Shown here one piece after another: positions 44,436 through 53,337 of a stretch of 64,000 bases of DNA. This stretch comes from Nocardia brevicatena NBRC 12119 (GTDB taxonomy: Bacteria; Actinomycetota; Actinomycetes; Mycobacteriales; Mycobacteriaceae): assembly GCF_000308495.1 (NCBI RefSeq), contig NZ_BAFU01000053.1, forward strand, positions 111,866 through 175,865. Reading direction: 5' to 3'. Under the pieces are notes generated by a model that saw only the letters and a list, made by a program, of their open reading frames with translations, made no database searches and was not told the DNA's origin. Within the stretch, counting starts at the first letter, position 1. Each line of letters opens with the position of its first letter. The position numbers and the translations under genes are program-made.

Positions 44436-44819
44436 TCAGCGGCCGTCGGCGAGGTCGAGAAGGCTACTCCTCATATAAGAAGCGGCGTCGGAGATCAGGC
44501 AGGCGATGGCCTCGATGACCTCGTTGGGCCGGCCGCCGCGGCCCATCGGTAGGGCAGGGGCAAGGCGGTCGACCCGGTCGGGATCGCCGCCGAGGGCGTG
44601 GATATCGGTATCGGCGGGGCTGCCCAGGCCGGCGCAGGTGGCCCGGGTCCGTCCACCCGCCGCACGGACGGTGTGCCCACATCGTCGGCGGCCGTGGCCC
44701 GGCTGCGGTGGGTGAGGTGGACGGCGTAACCCTCGCGCGCGAGACGGCGGGCCGCGGCCGGCACCGATACCACGGCTGCCGCCGGTCACCACTACCAGCC
44801 CTCGGTCCACCGACGACAT
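44436..44819 (-). pseudogene. Short-chain dehydrogenase remnant, middle deleted and frameshifted
   Basis: ATG 44819 gives GLVVVTGGSRGIGA, the SDR nucleotide motif. The next helix (AAARRLAREGYAVHLTHRSR) is in a different frame. The catalytic Ser-Tyr-Lys region is missing, and the original frame resumes with the C-terminal block LPMGRGGRPNEVIEAIACLI and SLLDLADGR-stop. About 120 residues are lost. It follows the FAD monooxygenase on the same strand and faces no clear partner. Confidence 0.7.
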
Positions 44820-44872
44820 CTCCTGAAACAACCGATACGACGGGCCTCACAGTGCGCGCCGGTGGCGGTGCC

Positions 44873-46069
44873 TCACCGTGCCTCGGCTCGTATCACCTCG
44901 GTCGAAGGTGCGAGACGTCCGCGCCGGTCGACCAGGATTACGGCCGCCGCGGCGACCGCGAGCGCCGTACTGCACCACAGCGCCGATACGGGATCCTCGG
45001 TGTGGTCGACGGCCAGGCCGGCGGCTGCGGGGCCGAGAACGGCACCGACATTGAAGGCGGTGGTCGCGAGCGCTCCGGCGATACGCGGTGCGCCGGCCGT
45101 AGCGGCCTGCACGATCGCTGCGATCAGGGTCGATCCGACACCGAACGCGACCGCGCCTGCCGCCACCGCCATGATCGATATTCCGATGAGCGTGTGCGCA
45201 GTCAGTGCGGTGAGCAGCCAGACCCCCACGAGCACGACCGTTCCCGCAGTGAAGATCCGACGGCGGTGGCGGTCGCTGTAACGTCCGGCCAGTGTCACGC
45301 CGAAGAACGACCCGATGCCGAACAGGGCCAGCACGATCGGAACCCACCGTCGGTCCGCCTCGGGAATACCGACGGTAATCGTCCTCAGATAGGTGAACCC
45401 GGCGAACGTGGCCGCATTGACCAGCACACCGACCACAGCGGCGACACCGACCGGCCGGGCGAGTACCACGGTCCATTCACTCCCCGGCGATGGGCCCCGC
45501 CCGTCCGGGCGATCGCCCTCACGCACGTCACGAGGAACCATTGCCCACACCGGCGCGAGCGCCGCTCCGCCGACGATGGCCACGGCCCAGAACGCCGAAC
45601 GCCATCCCCACAGCTGACCCAGCAACGTCCCGGCGGGCACACCGGCGATACAGGCCACCGTCACCCCGGCCACCACCACCGACGTGGCGCGTCCGACCGC
45701 GGCCGGGCCGACCAATCGCGGTAGCGCGGTCAACGCGATGGCCAGAAACCCCGCATTGGCGATCGCCGCCACGATCCGCGTCGCGAGCAATACCGCGAAG
45801 CCCGTGGTAACGGCACCGACGATATGAGCTCCACAGAACAACGCCAAAAACGTTGTCATCGAATAGCGCACCGACAATCGACCGGCCGCCATCGCCATCG
45901 CCGGTGCCCCGAGCACCATACCGGCCGCGAACAACGACGTCAGCAAACCCGCGGTCCCGATCGAGACCCCCATGTCGGCGGCGATCTGCTCCAGCAGTCC
46001 CGACACCATGAATTCGGACGTGCCCTGTGCGAAAACCGCGACAGCCAGCACGAACACCACAATGGGCAT
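44873..46069 (-). CDS. MFS exporter, Cmx/CmlR-type (chloramphenicol-like efflux)
   Basis: The 398-residue, 12-TM protein resembles the DHA1 chloramphenicol exporters: VLAVAVFAQGTSEFMVSGLL, FAAGMVLGAPAMAMAAGRL, VAAIANAGFLAIALTALP, VAGVPAGTLLGQLWGWRSAF, with the long FAQGTSEFM motif of this group. It would be a proton-driven exporter in the cytoplasmic membrane. ATG 46069 directly precedes the hydrophobic helix. True substrates may differ; many actinobacterial relatives export other compounds. Confidence 0.84.
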   Translation of the reverse strand: MPIVVFVLAVAVFAQGTSEFMVSGLLEQIAADMGVSIGTAGLLTSLFAAGMVLGAPAMAMAAGRLSVRYSMTTFLALFCGAHIVGAVTTGFAVLLATRIVAAIANAGFLAIALTALPRLVGPAAVGRATSVVVAGVTVACIAGVPAGTLLGQLWGWRSAFWAVAIVGGAALAPVWAMVPRDVREGDRPDGRGPSPGSEWTVVLARPVGVAAVVGVLVNAATFAGFTYLRTITVGIPEADRRWVPIVLALFGIGSFFGVTLAGRYSDRHRRRIFTAGTVVLVGVWLLTALTAHTLIGISIMAVAAGAVAFGVGSTLIAAIVQAATAGAPRIAGALATTAFNVGAVLGPAAAGLAVDHTEDPVSALWCSTALAVAAAAVILVDRRGRLAPSTEVIRAEAR

Positions 46070-46489
46070 AGAAGGACAACTCCCCGGATACAGGGTGTCA
46101 TCGCGCTGCGCGGCAACACCCGATGGTCGAAGAATCGGGCGAAACCATCGCCCGACAGCAAGAAATCAACCTCGTCCGGCGTTGCGAAATACCCATCCGT
46201 TCCCGGCCGCTCGAGGGCCGGCGGGACCCACACTCACAACGCCGCCCGGCACCGAGGCCGGACGGCTACCGTCTGGACGCCTCCGGGGAATTCACGCTCC
46301 CACCATAACAACCCATCCTCAACCCGGCATCCGGTTTCCGACCTGCAGCATCGCCGGTCCGCACCCTCGAGGGGCGAGGAGTCCGGTCCGCGGGCCCTAC
46401 CGCGAACACCGGGTTCCGGGCTACACCGGAAGGTGGGTGAGGCCCGGTACCGTCAGGAACACCCGTCGGCGTACCGAAGGAGTGGCACC
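46070..46489. other. Intergenic region between MFS and stress-protein genes
   Basis: This 420-bp stretch holds the divergent promoters of the Cmx-like pump and the universal stress protein gene. A short minus-strand frame ending inside the pump gene (46233 down; GTDGYFATPDEVDFLLSGDG) looks protein-like but has no recognised family. No repeat or RNA gene was found. Confidence 0.45.
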
Positions 46490-47365
46490 GTGAATGGTCC
46501 CGGTTACGGTGATCCGCATCAGCTCGTCTCGGCGCCGGTTGTCGTCGGTGTCGACGGCACACCGGCCGCCGACGCGGCGGTGGTCTGGGCCGCCGGGACG
46601 GCCACCGACCGCGGACGCGGGTTGCTGATCGCGCACGGAATGGACCTCGCCGGTTTCGCCGCCGGGCCGGTCGGCTTCGGGAACGCGCACGCCGTGCGGG
46701 AGGTCGGTGCGCGGATCGTCGCGTCCGCGGCGGAACTGGCCGGGCGTACCGCCCCCGAGGTGCCGGTCGAGACCGAGGTGAGCGCGGCGGAACCGAGCGA
46801 TCTGCTGGTGGGGCGTTCCGCGTCCGCACACCTGGTTGTGATCGGCGGTCCGGTCGATCGGGCGGGTCTGGGTCGACTCGGCTCGACGATGTACGCGGTC
46901 ACCGCCCGCGCATACGGTTCGGTGGTGGTGGTACGCGGGGTTTCCGGGCAGCCGTCCTCCGGGCCGGTGGTGGTCGGAGTCGACGGTAGTCCGGTGAGCG
47001 ATATCGCGGTCGAGGCCGCCTTCCGGGAGGCCGCGTTGCGGGCAACGGACCTGGTGGCCGTATACGCCTGGTCCCACCCCTACGCGGGACGGTTCAGCCG
47101 GTTGCTGGAGAGCGTGGAGGGGGCCTTCGACGTCGCCGCTGTCGAGCGGGCGGTCCTCGCCGAGCGATTGGCCGGACGGGGGGAGCGTTTTCCCGAGGTC
47201 AGGGTGCGGCGCGAGGTCTCCCGCGGCATACCACGCGAACGGTTGCTGGAGTGGTCGCGTTCGGCGCAGCTGCTGGTCGTCGGAAGCCGCGGCCGCGGCG
47301 TTCTGGCCGGCATGCTGCTGGGGTCCACCAGCGGCACGCTGATCCAGCGTGCCGCTGCCCGGTGA
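46490..47365 (+). CDS. Universal stress protein, tandem UspA domains
   Basis: The 291-residue protein has two UspA domains: VVVGVDGTPAADAAVVWAAG (start of domain 1) and VVVGVDGSPVSDIAVEAAFR (start of domain 2). The second domain carries the ATP-binding GSRGRGVLAGMLLGSTSGTL motif; the first has IGGPVDRAGLGRLGS, a poorer match, so only the second may bind ATP. This layout is typical of DosR-regulon-like stress proteins. GTG 46490 follows AAGGAG. No DosR box or SigF promoter was recognised upstream. Confidence 0.88.
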   Translation: MNGPGYGDPHQLVSAPVVVGVDGTPAADAAVVWAAGTATDRGRGLLIAHGMDLAGFAAGPVGFGNAHAVREVGARIVASAAELAGRTAPEVPVETEVSAAEPSDLLVGRSASAHLVVIGGPVDRAGLGRLGSTMYAVTARAYGSVVVVRGVSGQPSSGPVVVGVDGSPVSDIAVEAAFREAALRATDLVAVYAWSHPYAGRFSRLLESVEGAFDVAAVERAVLAERLAGRGERFPEVRVRREVSRGIPRERLLEWSRSAQLLVVGSRGRGVLAGMLLGSTSGTLIQRAAAR

Positions 47366-47488
47366 TGGTGGTGCGTTCTCCGGGCGAGCCCGGTCGTCGA
47401 CCATGCGGAGGAGCGTAGGCCGATAAGGTTTCTGCCGGTAAGTCCATACCCAAAGGAAAGCTTCGGATATGGAGGGACATTCACGGGC

Positions 47489-47655
47489 TCGTCGAGCGTG
47501 TCGTGGAGCCCGCCACTCCGCCACGGGTCGGCTATGAACTCCCCGAACTCGGTCAGGGACCGACGGAGTCGCTGCGGCGGTTCCTCGACCGGATCCGCCG
47601 CCATACGGCAGAGGTCGTGGCCGTGCAGCGCCGCCACGATCGGCAACAGCGATGA
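47489..47655 (+). pseudogene. C-terminal remnant of an HxlR-type regulator
   Basis: The frame reads LVERVVEPATPPRVGYELPE and then LRRFLDRIRRHTAEVVAVQR, the wing and last helix of HxlR winged-helix proteins (ErxxxxxPPrVeYeLT pattern). The N-terminal cysteine and first helices are missing. HxlR genes often lie next to the quinone or MDR-type oxidoreductase they control, which is the case here. Confidence 0.65.
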
Positions 47656-47690
47656 GGTAGGGATGCGGTGTCCGAGCCTCGCTTCGAGCG

Positions 47691-48725
47691 CTACCGGTCG
47701 GGCCGAGACTCGACCACCTCGACGAGTTGCTTGCCCAGATTGCCGCCCTCGAACAGCGCGCGCAGGGCGTCCGGAGCGGATTCGAGACCGACGCTCACGG
47801 TTTCGGCGACCGTGAGCTCTCCCCGGGTATGCCAGTCGAGCAGTGCCTCGAACGCCTCCGGGAAGCGGTCGACGTAGTCGAGGAAGATGAACCCCTCCAT
47901 CCGCGCCCGGCCGAGGGCGAGCCGCATGCAGTTGCGCGGGCCGAGCGGCGGGTCGACGCCCTGGTAGCCGGACGCGATGGCACCGCTCAGGACGACGCGT
48001 GCGTGGCGTGCCAGATGCGCGAGTCCGTGTTCCAGGATGCGCCCGCCGACACCGTCGAAGAACACGTCGACGCCGTCCGGGGCCAACTCGCGCAGGCGGG
48101 CATCGACATCGTCGTTGCGGTGGTCGATCGCGGCGTGGAAACCCGCGTGTCCGGTGGTCCAGGCGCACTTGGCCGGCCCGCCGGCGATTCCGATCACCCT
48201 GCAGCCCAGGGCCTTCGCGATCTGTCCCGCCAATGATCCGGTCGCGCCCGCCGCAGCCGACACCAGCACCGTCTGTCCCGGCTCCGGCCGACCCACATCC
48301 ACCATCCCGAAATAGGCGGTCAGACCGGGTGCCCCGAACAGGCTCAGCATCAATGTCGGAGGTATCCCCTCGGGGACGGCGTTCAGACCGAAGAGTCCTT
48401 CGCCGGAGGCGACGACATAGTCCTGCCAACCCACCATGCCGGCGACCCAACCGCCCACCGGATAGTCCCGGTGGTTCGACGACACCACCTGTCCCACACC
48501 GCTACCGCGCATCACCGCACCGAGCGGTACGGCGTCGATGTAGTTGTCGGCGTCGTTGAGCCATCCACGTTGAGTGGGATCGATGCCCAGCCAGTGCACC
48601 CGCACCAGCGCTTCACCCGGCCCCGGAACCGGTATCGGTGAGTATCGAAATTCGAAGTCCTCGTCCCGCACGCCACCGTCGGGCCGACGCCGCAGGATCC
48701 ACTGCCGATTGGTCGCATCCGTCAC
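47691..48725 (-). CDS. NADP-dependent MDR oxidoreductase (CurA/leukotriene B4 dehydrogenase-like)
   Basis: The 344-residue zinc-free medium-chain reductase has RQWILRRRPDGGV at the N-terminus, LVRVHWLGIDPTQRGWL, VSAAAGATGSLAGQIAKALG for NADP and DVFFDGVGGRILEHGL, matching the prostaglandin/2-alkenal reductase group. It reduces activated double bonds. GTG 48725 is chosen from homology; ATG 48767 in frame is preceded by a better GGTGGAAA. A broken HxlR regulator lies at its 3' side. Confidence 0.87.
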   Translation of the reverse strand: MTDATNRQWILRRRPDGGVRDEDFEFRYSPIPVPGPGEALVRVHWLGIDPTQRGWLNDADNYIDAVPLGAVMRGSGVGQVVSSNHRDYPVGGWVAGMVGWQDYVVASGEGLFGLNAVPEGIPPTLMLSLFGAPGLTAYFGMVDVGRPEPGQTVLVSAAAGATGSLAGQIAKALGCRVIGIAGGPAKCAWTTGHAGFHAAIDHRNDDVDARLRELAPDGVDVFFDGVGGRILEHGLAHLARHARVVLSGAIASGYQGVDPPLGPRNCMRLALGRARMEGFIFLDYVDRFPEAFEALLDWHTRGELTVAETVSVGLESAPDALRALFEGGNLGKQLVEVVESRPDR

Positions 48726-48849
48726 CCGGCCGAGGGTATGCACTGCGCATCGGCTCGATCGAGCCATTTTCCACCGTCTACGCCTGCCCATCCGTGCCGC
48801 GGGGAGCGAGCCCGAACAGCGGCTCCGACCTGTTCTACCGGTAGAGTCG

Positions 48850-48955
48850 GATTTCCGATATCGGCGGGTGCGGGAATCCGGTGGAAATCCGGAACGGTCG
48901 CGTCACTGTGACCGCCCTCGCCGGGCGGAAGTCAGACCTCCCCCGCCGCAGTACC
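48850..48955 (+). ncRNA. Cobalamin riboswitch 3 (btu-like operon leader)
   Basis: A compact aptamer core is seen in order: GCGGGAATCCGGTGGAAATC, CGGAACGGTCGCGTCACTGT, then GGAAGTCAGACCTCCCCCGC. It ends about at the GGAGAGG ribosome site of the permease gene. Two GTG codons inside it (48881, 48908) are in frame with the permease and would be false starts. Direct control of translation is likely because of the short distance. Confidence 0.85.
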
Positions 48956-48970
48956 TGGAGAGGCCGCGAC

Positions 48971-50023
48971 TTGCCGCTACAGCACCGTGAACGTTCACGT
49001 ATCCGCACCCCCGTCGCCCTGACGCTGCTCGCTGCCCTGCTGGGTGTCGCCATGGTGACGGCCACGGGCTTCGGCGCCGAGACACTACCGGTATCCGCGG
49101 TGGTCGAGGTGTTGGCCCACCGGCTCACCGGTGTCCCGGGTCCGGATCTCGGACTGGACACCGTCGTGTGGCAGCTGCGGGTGCCGCGCACCGTACTGGC
49201 CGCGGTTGTGGGGGCCGGACTCGCCTTGGCGGGTGCGGCGATGCAGACATTGGTACGCAATCCACTCGCCGATCCGTTCCTGCTCGGCATCTCCTCGGGG
49301 GCGGGGGTGGGTGCCGCGGCGGTTATCACCTCGGGCCTGTTCGCGGGCGCCAGGCTGTGGGCGCTGTCCGGTGGGGCGCTGGCCGGTGCCGCGGTGGCCG
49401 CGGCACTCGTATTCGCCGTGGCGGTGGCCCAGGGCGGGCTCACGCCGTTACGGTTGGTGCTCACCGGCACCGTACTCGGCTCGGCGTTCGCGGCACTGAG
49501 CAGTTATCTGGTGTATCGCTCGAGCGATCCGGCCGCGGCGCAGTCGGTGTTGTTCTGGCTGCTGGGCAGTCTCGCGGGTGCGGACTGGACGCGTATCGGG
49601 CTGCCGGTGGCGGTGGTGGTGTCGGCGGCGTCGGTGTTGGTGGGTACGGCGGGTTGGTTGGATGCGCTACATCTGGGCCCCGATACCGCCGCATCGGTCG
49701 GGGTGCCGGTGACGGGGTTGCGGGCCGGGCTGTACGCGCTGCTGGCGGTGTTGGTCGGGGTGCTGGTCGCGGTGTCGGGTGGGATCGGGTTCGTCGGCCT
49801 GGTGGTACCACACGCCGCCCGGCTGGTGGTGGGCCCGCGACACCGTGCCCTGTTGCCGGTCTGCGCGCTGGGCGGTGCGCTGTTTCTCGTCGCCGCTGAT
49901 GCCGCCGGTCGGATATTGGTGCGGCCGAGCGAGATTCCGGTCGGGGTGCTCACGGGTCTTATCGGCGCCCCGGTCTTCCTGATCCTGATGGGTCGTCGTC
50001 GCTACCGGTTCGGTGACGCATGA
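48971..50023 (+). CDS. FecCD/BtuC-type ABC permease
   Basis: The 350-residue protein has about ten helices and the BtuC/FecD blocks TVVWQLRVPRTVLAAVVGAGLALAG (cited as the substrate-path helix), QTLVRNPLADPFLLGISSGA, FWLLGSLAGADW and GFVGLVVPHAARLVVG (coupling helix). It forms the membrane dimer of a cobalamin or siderophore importer. TTG 48971 is preferred: it has GGAGAGG seven bases before it and lies outside the riboswitch. The cobalamin riboswitch points to corrinoid import. It overlaps the ATPase gene by ATGA. Confidence 0.85.
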   Translation: MPLQHRERSRIRTPVALTLLAALLGVAMVTATGFGAETLPVSAVVEVLAHRLTGVPGPDLGLDTVVWQLRVPRTVLAAVVGAGLALAGAAMQTLVRNPLADPFLLGISSGAGVGAAAVITSGLFAGARLWALSGGALAGAAVAAALVFAVAVAQGGLTPLRLVLTGTVLGSAFAALSSYLVYRSSDPAAAQSVLFWLLGSLAGADWTRIGLPVAVVVSAASVLVGTAGWLDALHLGPDTAASVGVPVTGLRAGLYALLAVLVGVLVAVSGGIGFVGLVVPHAARLVVGPRHRALLPVCALGGALFLVAADAAGRILVRPSEIPVGVLTGLIGAPVFLILMGRRRYRFGDA

Positions 50024-50841
50024 CCGCCACCGCGACCACGCCGCGCTTGGACGGGAGCGAGCGTGCCGGGGTGCTGGCGGTAACCGGTTTGTCCTGCGCG
50101 GTGGGCCGGCGCGCGGTCGTGACCGGCGTCGAGTTCACCGTCCGCGCCGGGGAGACCATCGGCATCGTCGGTCCCAACGGCAGCGGTAAGACCACCCTGC
50201 TGCACGTGCTGGCCGGCGTGGCCGAACCGGTACGCGGCCGGGTGCGGGTCGACGGTCGAGTGCTGCACGAGCTCCCGGCCCGGCGCCGGGCACGGACCGT
50301 GGCGCTGGTGGCGCAGGACGAACGCCCACCCGCGGATCTGTGTGCCGGCGAGGTGGTCGCGCTGGGCCGCACACCGTACCTGCCACCGTGGGGCGCCGGT
50401 TCCGCGCGGGAGCGACACCTGGTCGCCGAGGCGCTGGCCGCCGTGGACCTGCGCGGTGTCGCCGACCGGTCGGTGCACCGGCTCTCCGGCGGCGAGCGGC
50501 AGCGGGTGCTGCTGGCCCGGGCGTTGGTGCAGAACACACCGGTGCTGCTGTTGGACGAGCCCACCAACCATCTCGATATCACCCATCGGCTCGAGTTGTT
50601 GGCCCTGGTTCGCGCATTGGACCGCACCGTGGTGCTGGCCCTGCACGACCTCACCCTCGCGGATCGGTACTGCGATCGCGTCCTGGTGCTGCAGGACGGC
50701 CGTGCCCACCCCCTGGAACCCCCCGAGGCGGCATTGCGGCCCGAGGTGGTCAACGCCGTGTTCGGTGTGCACGCCACCCGGGTCCGGCATCCGGACACCG
50801 GCGAAAACCATCTGCTCATCACTCCTCGGGAGAAGTCGTGA
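50020..50841 (+). CDS. BtuD/FecE-type ABC ATPase
   Basis: The 273-residue ATPase has Walker A GPNGSGKTT (51-59), Q-loop VALVAQDE, signature HRLSGGERQRVLLARAL, Walker B VLLLDEPTNHLDI and the switch His in VLALHDLTLADRYCD. It pairs with the preceding permease and following binding protein through ATGA/GTGA overlaps, so the three subunits are translated as one unit. The substrate is probably cobalamin, from the riboswitch. Confidence 0.88.
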   Translation: MTATATTPRLDGSERAGVLAVTGLSCAVGRRAVVTGVEFTVRAGETIGIVGPNGSGKTTLLHVLAGVAEPVRGRVRVDGRVLHELPARRRARTVALVAQDERPPADLCAGEVVALGRTPYLPPWGAGSARERHLVAEALAAVDLRGVADRSVHRLSGGERQRVLLARALVQNTPVLLLDEPTNHLDITHRLELLALVRALDRTVVLALHDLTLADRYCDRVLVLQDGRAHPLEPPEAALRPEVVNAVFGVHATRVRHPDTGENHLLITPREKS

Positions 50842-51866
50842 AACCTTCCCTCCGCACGTCGGCCGCCGTCGCCGCGCTGTCCGTCGCCGTCGCCGCGTGC
50901 ACCGCGACGCCCCCGGTGACCGGTACTCTCACCGTCCGCAACTGTGGTCAGGAAGTGCGCTTTCCCGCGCCGGCTCAGCGGGTGTTCGTCAACGACAGCA
51001 ATATGATCTCGATGGTGCTCGCGCTCGGTGCGCACGAACAAGTGGTGGCCGTGTCGAGCATGGACAGCGATATCGCGACCCTGCGCAGGCATTACGGCCA
51101 CGCGGTCGACGGTCTGAACCGGGTGGCGCGCGAATCCCCCTCTCGGGAAACGGTCCTGGCGCAGCATCCCGATGTCATGGTCGCGGGCTGGAACTACGGT
51201 TTCGACGAGGCGAAGAACCTGTCCCCGGCCTCCCTCCGCAAGGACGGAATCGCGGCCTATGTGCTGACCGAGAGCTGTCGGCAGCAGGCGGGAGAACGGC
51301 CGCGGGGGGTGGTGGAACCGTGGACGGCGCTGCGCGAGGATCTGACCAACCTCGGCGCCATCACCGGACGCGCCGAGCGCGCCACCGAACTGGTCACCGA
51401 CATCGACCGGCGGCTCGCCGCCCTGGCCGAAGCGCCGAAACCCTCGCGACCGCCGCGGATCTTCCTGTTCGACAGCGCGAGCGACACCATCCTGTCCAGC
51501 GGCCGGTTCGGCGGGCCGCAGGCCGTTCTCACGGCCGCGGGCGGGCAGAACGTAACCGAGGACGTCGCCGACACCTGGACCCGCGTCTCTTGGGAACGGC
51601 CGGCGTCCGCCGACCCGGATGCGATCATGTTCGTCGACTACCCGCCGCAGTCGTTCGCCGACAAGGTCGCCATGCTGCGTGCCAAGCCCGGTATCAACCG
51701 TTTGCGTGCCGTCGTGGAGCAACGCTTCCTCAACCTGCCCTATCCGATGTGGACCAGCGGGCCGCTCAATATCGATGCCGCCGAACAGGTTCGCAAACAA
51801 CTGGAGCGGTGGAATCTCGTGCCCGCTTCCGATATCGAGCCACGCAGCGACGACGCCATCCGCTGA
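50838..51866 (+). CDS. BtuF-like substrate-binding lipoprotein
   Basis: The 342-residue protein has a lipoprotein signal (LRTSAAVAALSVAVAACTA, lipobox VAAC) and the two-lobed periplasmic-binding fold of FecB/BtuF: PAQRVFVNDSNMISMVLALG, LAQHPDVMVAGWNY, RIFLFDSASDTILSSGRFGG and PDAIMFVDYPPQSF. It would deliver cobalamin or a related corrinoid to the permease. GTG 50838 overlaps the ATPase stop by GTGA. The operon seems to end here; no strong hairpin was found. Confidence 0.86.
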   Translation: MKPSLRTSAAVAALSVAVAACTATPPVTGTLTVRNCGQEVRFPAPAQRVFVNDSNMISMVLALGAHEQVVAVSSMDSDIATLRRHYGHAVDGLNRVARESPSRETVLAQHPDVMVAGWNYGFDEAKNLSPASLRKDGIAAYVLTESCRQQAGERPRGVVEPWTALREDLTNLGAITGRAERATELVTDIDRRLAALAEAPKPSRPPRIFLFDSASDTILSSGRFGGPQAVLTAAGGQNVTEDVADTWTRVSWERPASADPDAIMFVDYPPQSFADKVAMLRAKPGINRLRAVVEQRFLNLPYPMWTSGPLNIDAAEQVRKQLERWNLVPASDIEPRSDDAIR

Positions 51867-51935
51867 GGCCGTATCGAGAGCGCCGGCGTCCGGTCGTGAT
51901 CGGGTCGGGGGATGTGGGCTCGGCGGCGGTAGGTG

Positions 51936-52595
51936 TCACGCTGTCCCCACGCCCAACAGGGCGATACCGGCGATGATGATCCACGCGATCCATCCGAGCC
52001 AGCCGACCAGCCCGAGGAGGGCGGTACGGTTCGTTCCTTCGGTGTTGTACGGACTCGCCGACGAGGAGACGAACAGCAGGGCCGCACTGAGGTAGCCGAG
52101 CCAACCGTGCCAGTCGGACAGCAGGCCGGTGCCGGTGCCCGCGACGCTGAAACCCAGTAGTGCCACGGCGAGGAATACCTGGTTGAACTCGAACAACACA
52201 TTGCTGAACGCCCACAGCCCTGTTGTCGCGCCACGACCGTGGGGTGCGGCCGCGGCCAGGCCGAATCGCAGCGCCTCCACGCCGACGAACGTAACGTTCT
52301 GCATGAGCACACCGGCGAAGCCCACCAGCGCCCACGCCCCGGTTCCCTGATCCGGCCGCCACAACTCCGCCATGAGGCCCGCGGCGAACACCGTCGTGCA
52401 CAACCACGTCAGCGGGGCGAGTGTCGACGGTTGTTTCAACGCGTCGCCGACGGCGGCCAACGAGCCCACCACCTCGTCCATGTCCTTGCCCGACATCGGG
52501 AAAGGCAGCCGGGCACGAACGTAGACGATGTTGACGATCAGTGCTGTCAGTACGAACCCGAGTCCGCTCAGGCCCGCCACGCCCGCGAAGTTCAT
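51936..52595 (-). CDS. Hypothetical integral membrane protein, TetR-linked
   Basis: The 219-residue protein has about six hydrophobic segments (GVAGLSGLGFVLTALIVNIV first, then helices near TWLCTTVFAAGLMAELW, WALVGFAGVLMQNVTFVG, FNQVFLAVALLGFSVAG and WIIIAGIALLGVG). I do not recognise a named family. ATG 52595 has GGAGG ten bases before it. It is divergent from a TetR gene, with a palindrome between them, so it is the likely target of that repressor. Confidence 0.72.
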   Translation of the reverse strand: MNFAGVAGLSGLGFVLTALIVNIVYVRARLPFPMSGKDMDEVVGSLAAVGDALKQPSTLAPLTWLCTTVFAAGLMAELWRPDQGTGAWALVGFAGVLMQNVTFVGVEALRFGLAAAAPHGRGATTGLWAFSNVLFEFNQVFLAVALLGFSVAGTGTGLLSDWHGWLGYLSAALLFVSSSASPYNTEGTNRTALLGLVGWLGWIAWIIIAGIALLGVGTA

Positions 52596-52629
52596 GAGAA
52601 TGCGACCTCCCATATTGGTTTTACGTGTA

Positions 52630-52644
52630 TTATATTCAATATAA
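52630..52644. promoter_or_regulatory. Candidate TetR operator
   Basis: TTATATT-C-AATATAA is a perfect 7-bp inverted repeat in the 74-bp gap between the divergent membrane-protein and TetR genes, the most AT-rich place in the area. One dimer here could repress both genes. Confidence 0.6.
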
Positions 52645-52669
52645 GGTGATGAAAATCGGAGGTGTAACA

Positions 52670-53296
52670 GTGGAAGAATCGCCCCGGCGCCGCGGCTACG
52701 ACTCCCTGCGCCGACACGCCCAAGCGCAGCGCACGCGGAGGGATATAGCGGATGCGGCTCGACGGTTGTTCGTCTCGCGGGGCTGGGCGCCAACCACCGT
52801 GCGCGACGTGGCGCGGGAAGCGGGCGTATCCGTACCGACGGTCTACGCCGCATACGGAACCAAGACGGGCCTGGTCTGGGCGCTGGTGGATGCGGCGGAC
52901 CTATCCGCCGACCTACCCAGGATGCTCGCCGAATTGGACGAATCCGCCACACCCGAGCAACAGCTCGCCGCGCTCGCCGGCTACGACCGCAGGCTTTTCG
53001 AACGCGCCGGTGACCTCATCGGACTGATCCGTGAGGCCGGACGCACCGAAACCGAACTGGTCGCCCTCTACGACCAGGCCCGGCGTATGGCCGACCGGAC
53101 CCGGGCCGAGCTCTTCTCCTCCTGGCCGGACGGCACCCTGCGTCCCGGTCTGGACCGCCCCACCGCCGTCGACATATACGCCGCCCTGTGCAATATCGAC
53201 GTCTACACCACGCTCACCGACGAACGCGGCTGGTCACCCGAGCGAGTGGAGCGCTGGTGGAGCGAAGCGCTGGCCCGCCAATTGCTGCGCCGATAA
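52670..53296 (+). CDS. TetR family regulator
   Basis: The 208-residue protein shows the TetR helix-turn-helix (RRDIADAARRLFVSRGWAPT, VRDVAREAGVSVPTVYAAYG) and an all-helical ligand domain. GTG 52670 has GGAGG at eight bases; the longer frame from 52625 would cross the operator. It is divergent from the membrane-protein gene that it probably controls. The ligand is unknown. Confidence 0.86.
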   Translation: MEESPRRRGYDSLRRHAQAQRTRRDIADAARRLFVSRGWAPTTVRDVAREAGVSVPTVYAAYGTKTGLVWALVDAADLSADLPRMLAELDESATPEQQLAALAGYDRRLFERAGDLIGLIREAGRTETELVALYDQARRMADRTRAELFSSWPDGTLRPGLDRPTAVDIYAALCNIDVYTTLTDERGWSPERVERWWSEALARQLLRR

Positions 53297-53337
53297 CGTC
53301 CTCCCGCGTCGGTCGGCGGCGGGCGTGCGGTCGGCGT

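Noticed and set aside
45940-46233. Minus-strand frame with a protein-like segment upstream of the Cmx-like pump
   Set aside because: No recognised family, overlaps the start of the pump and lacks a ribosome site.
48881-48908. GTG starts for the btuC-like permease
   Set aside because: They fall inside the cobalamin aptamer and lack ribosome sites; TTG 48971 fits better.
49959-51800. Long minus-strand frame opposite the btu-like operon
   Set aside because: Antisense to ATPase and binding protein with clear motifs; composition is typical of shadows.
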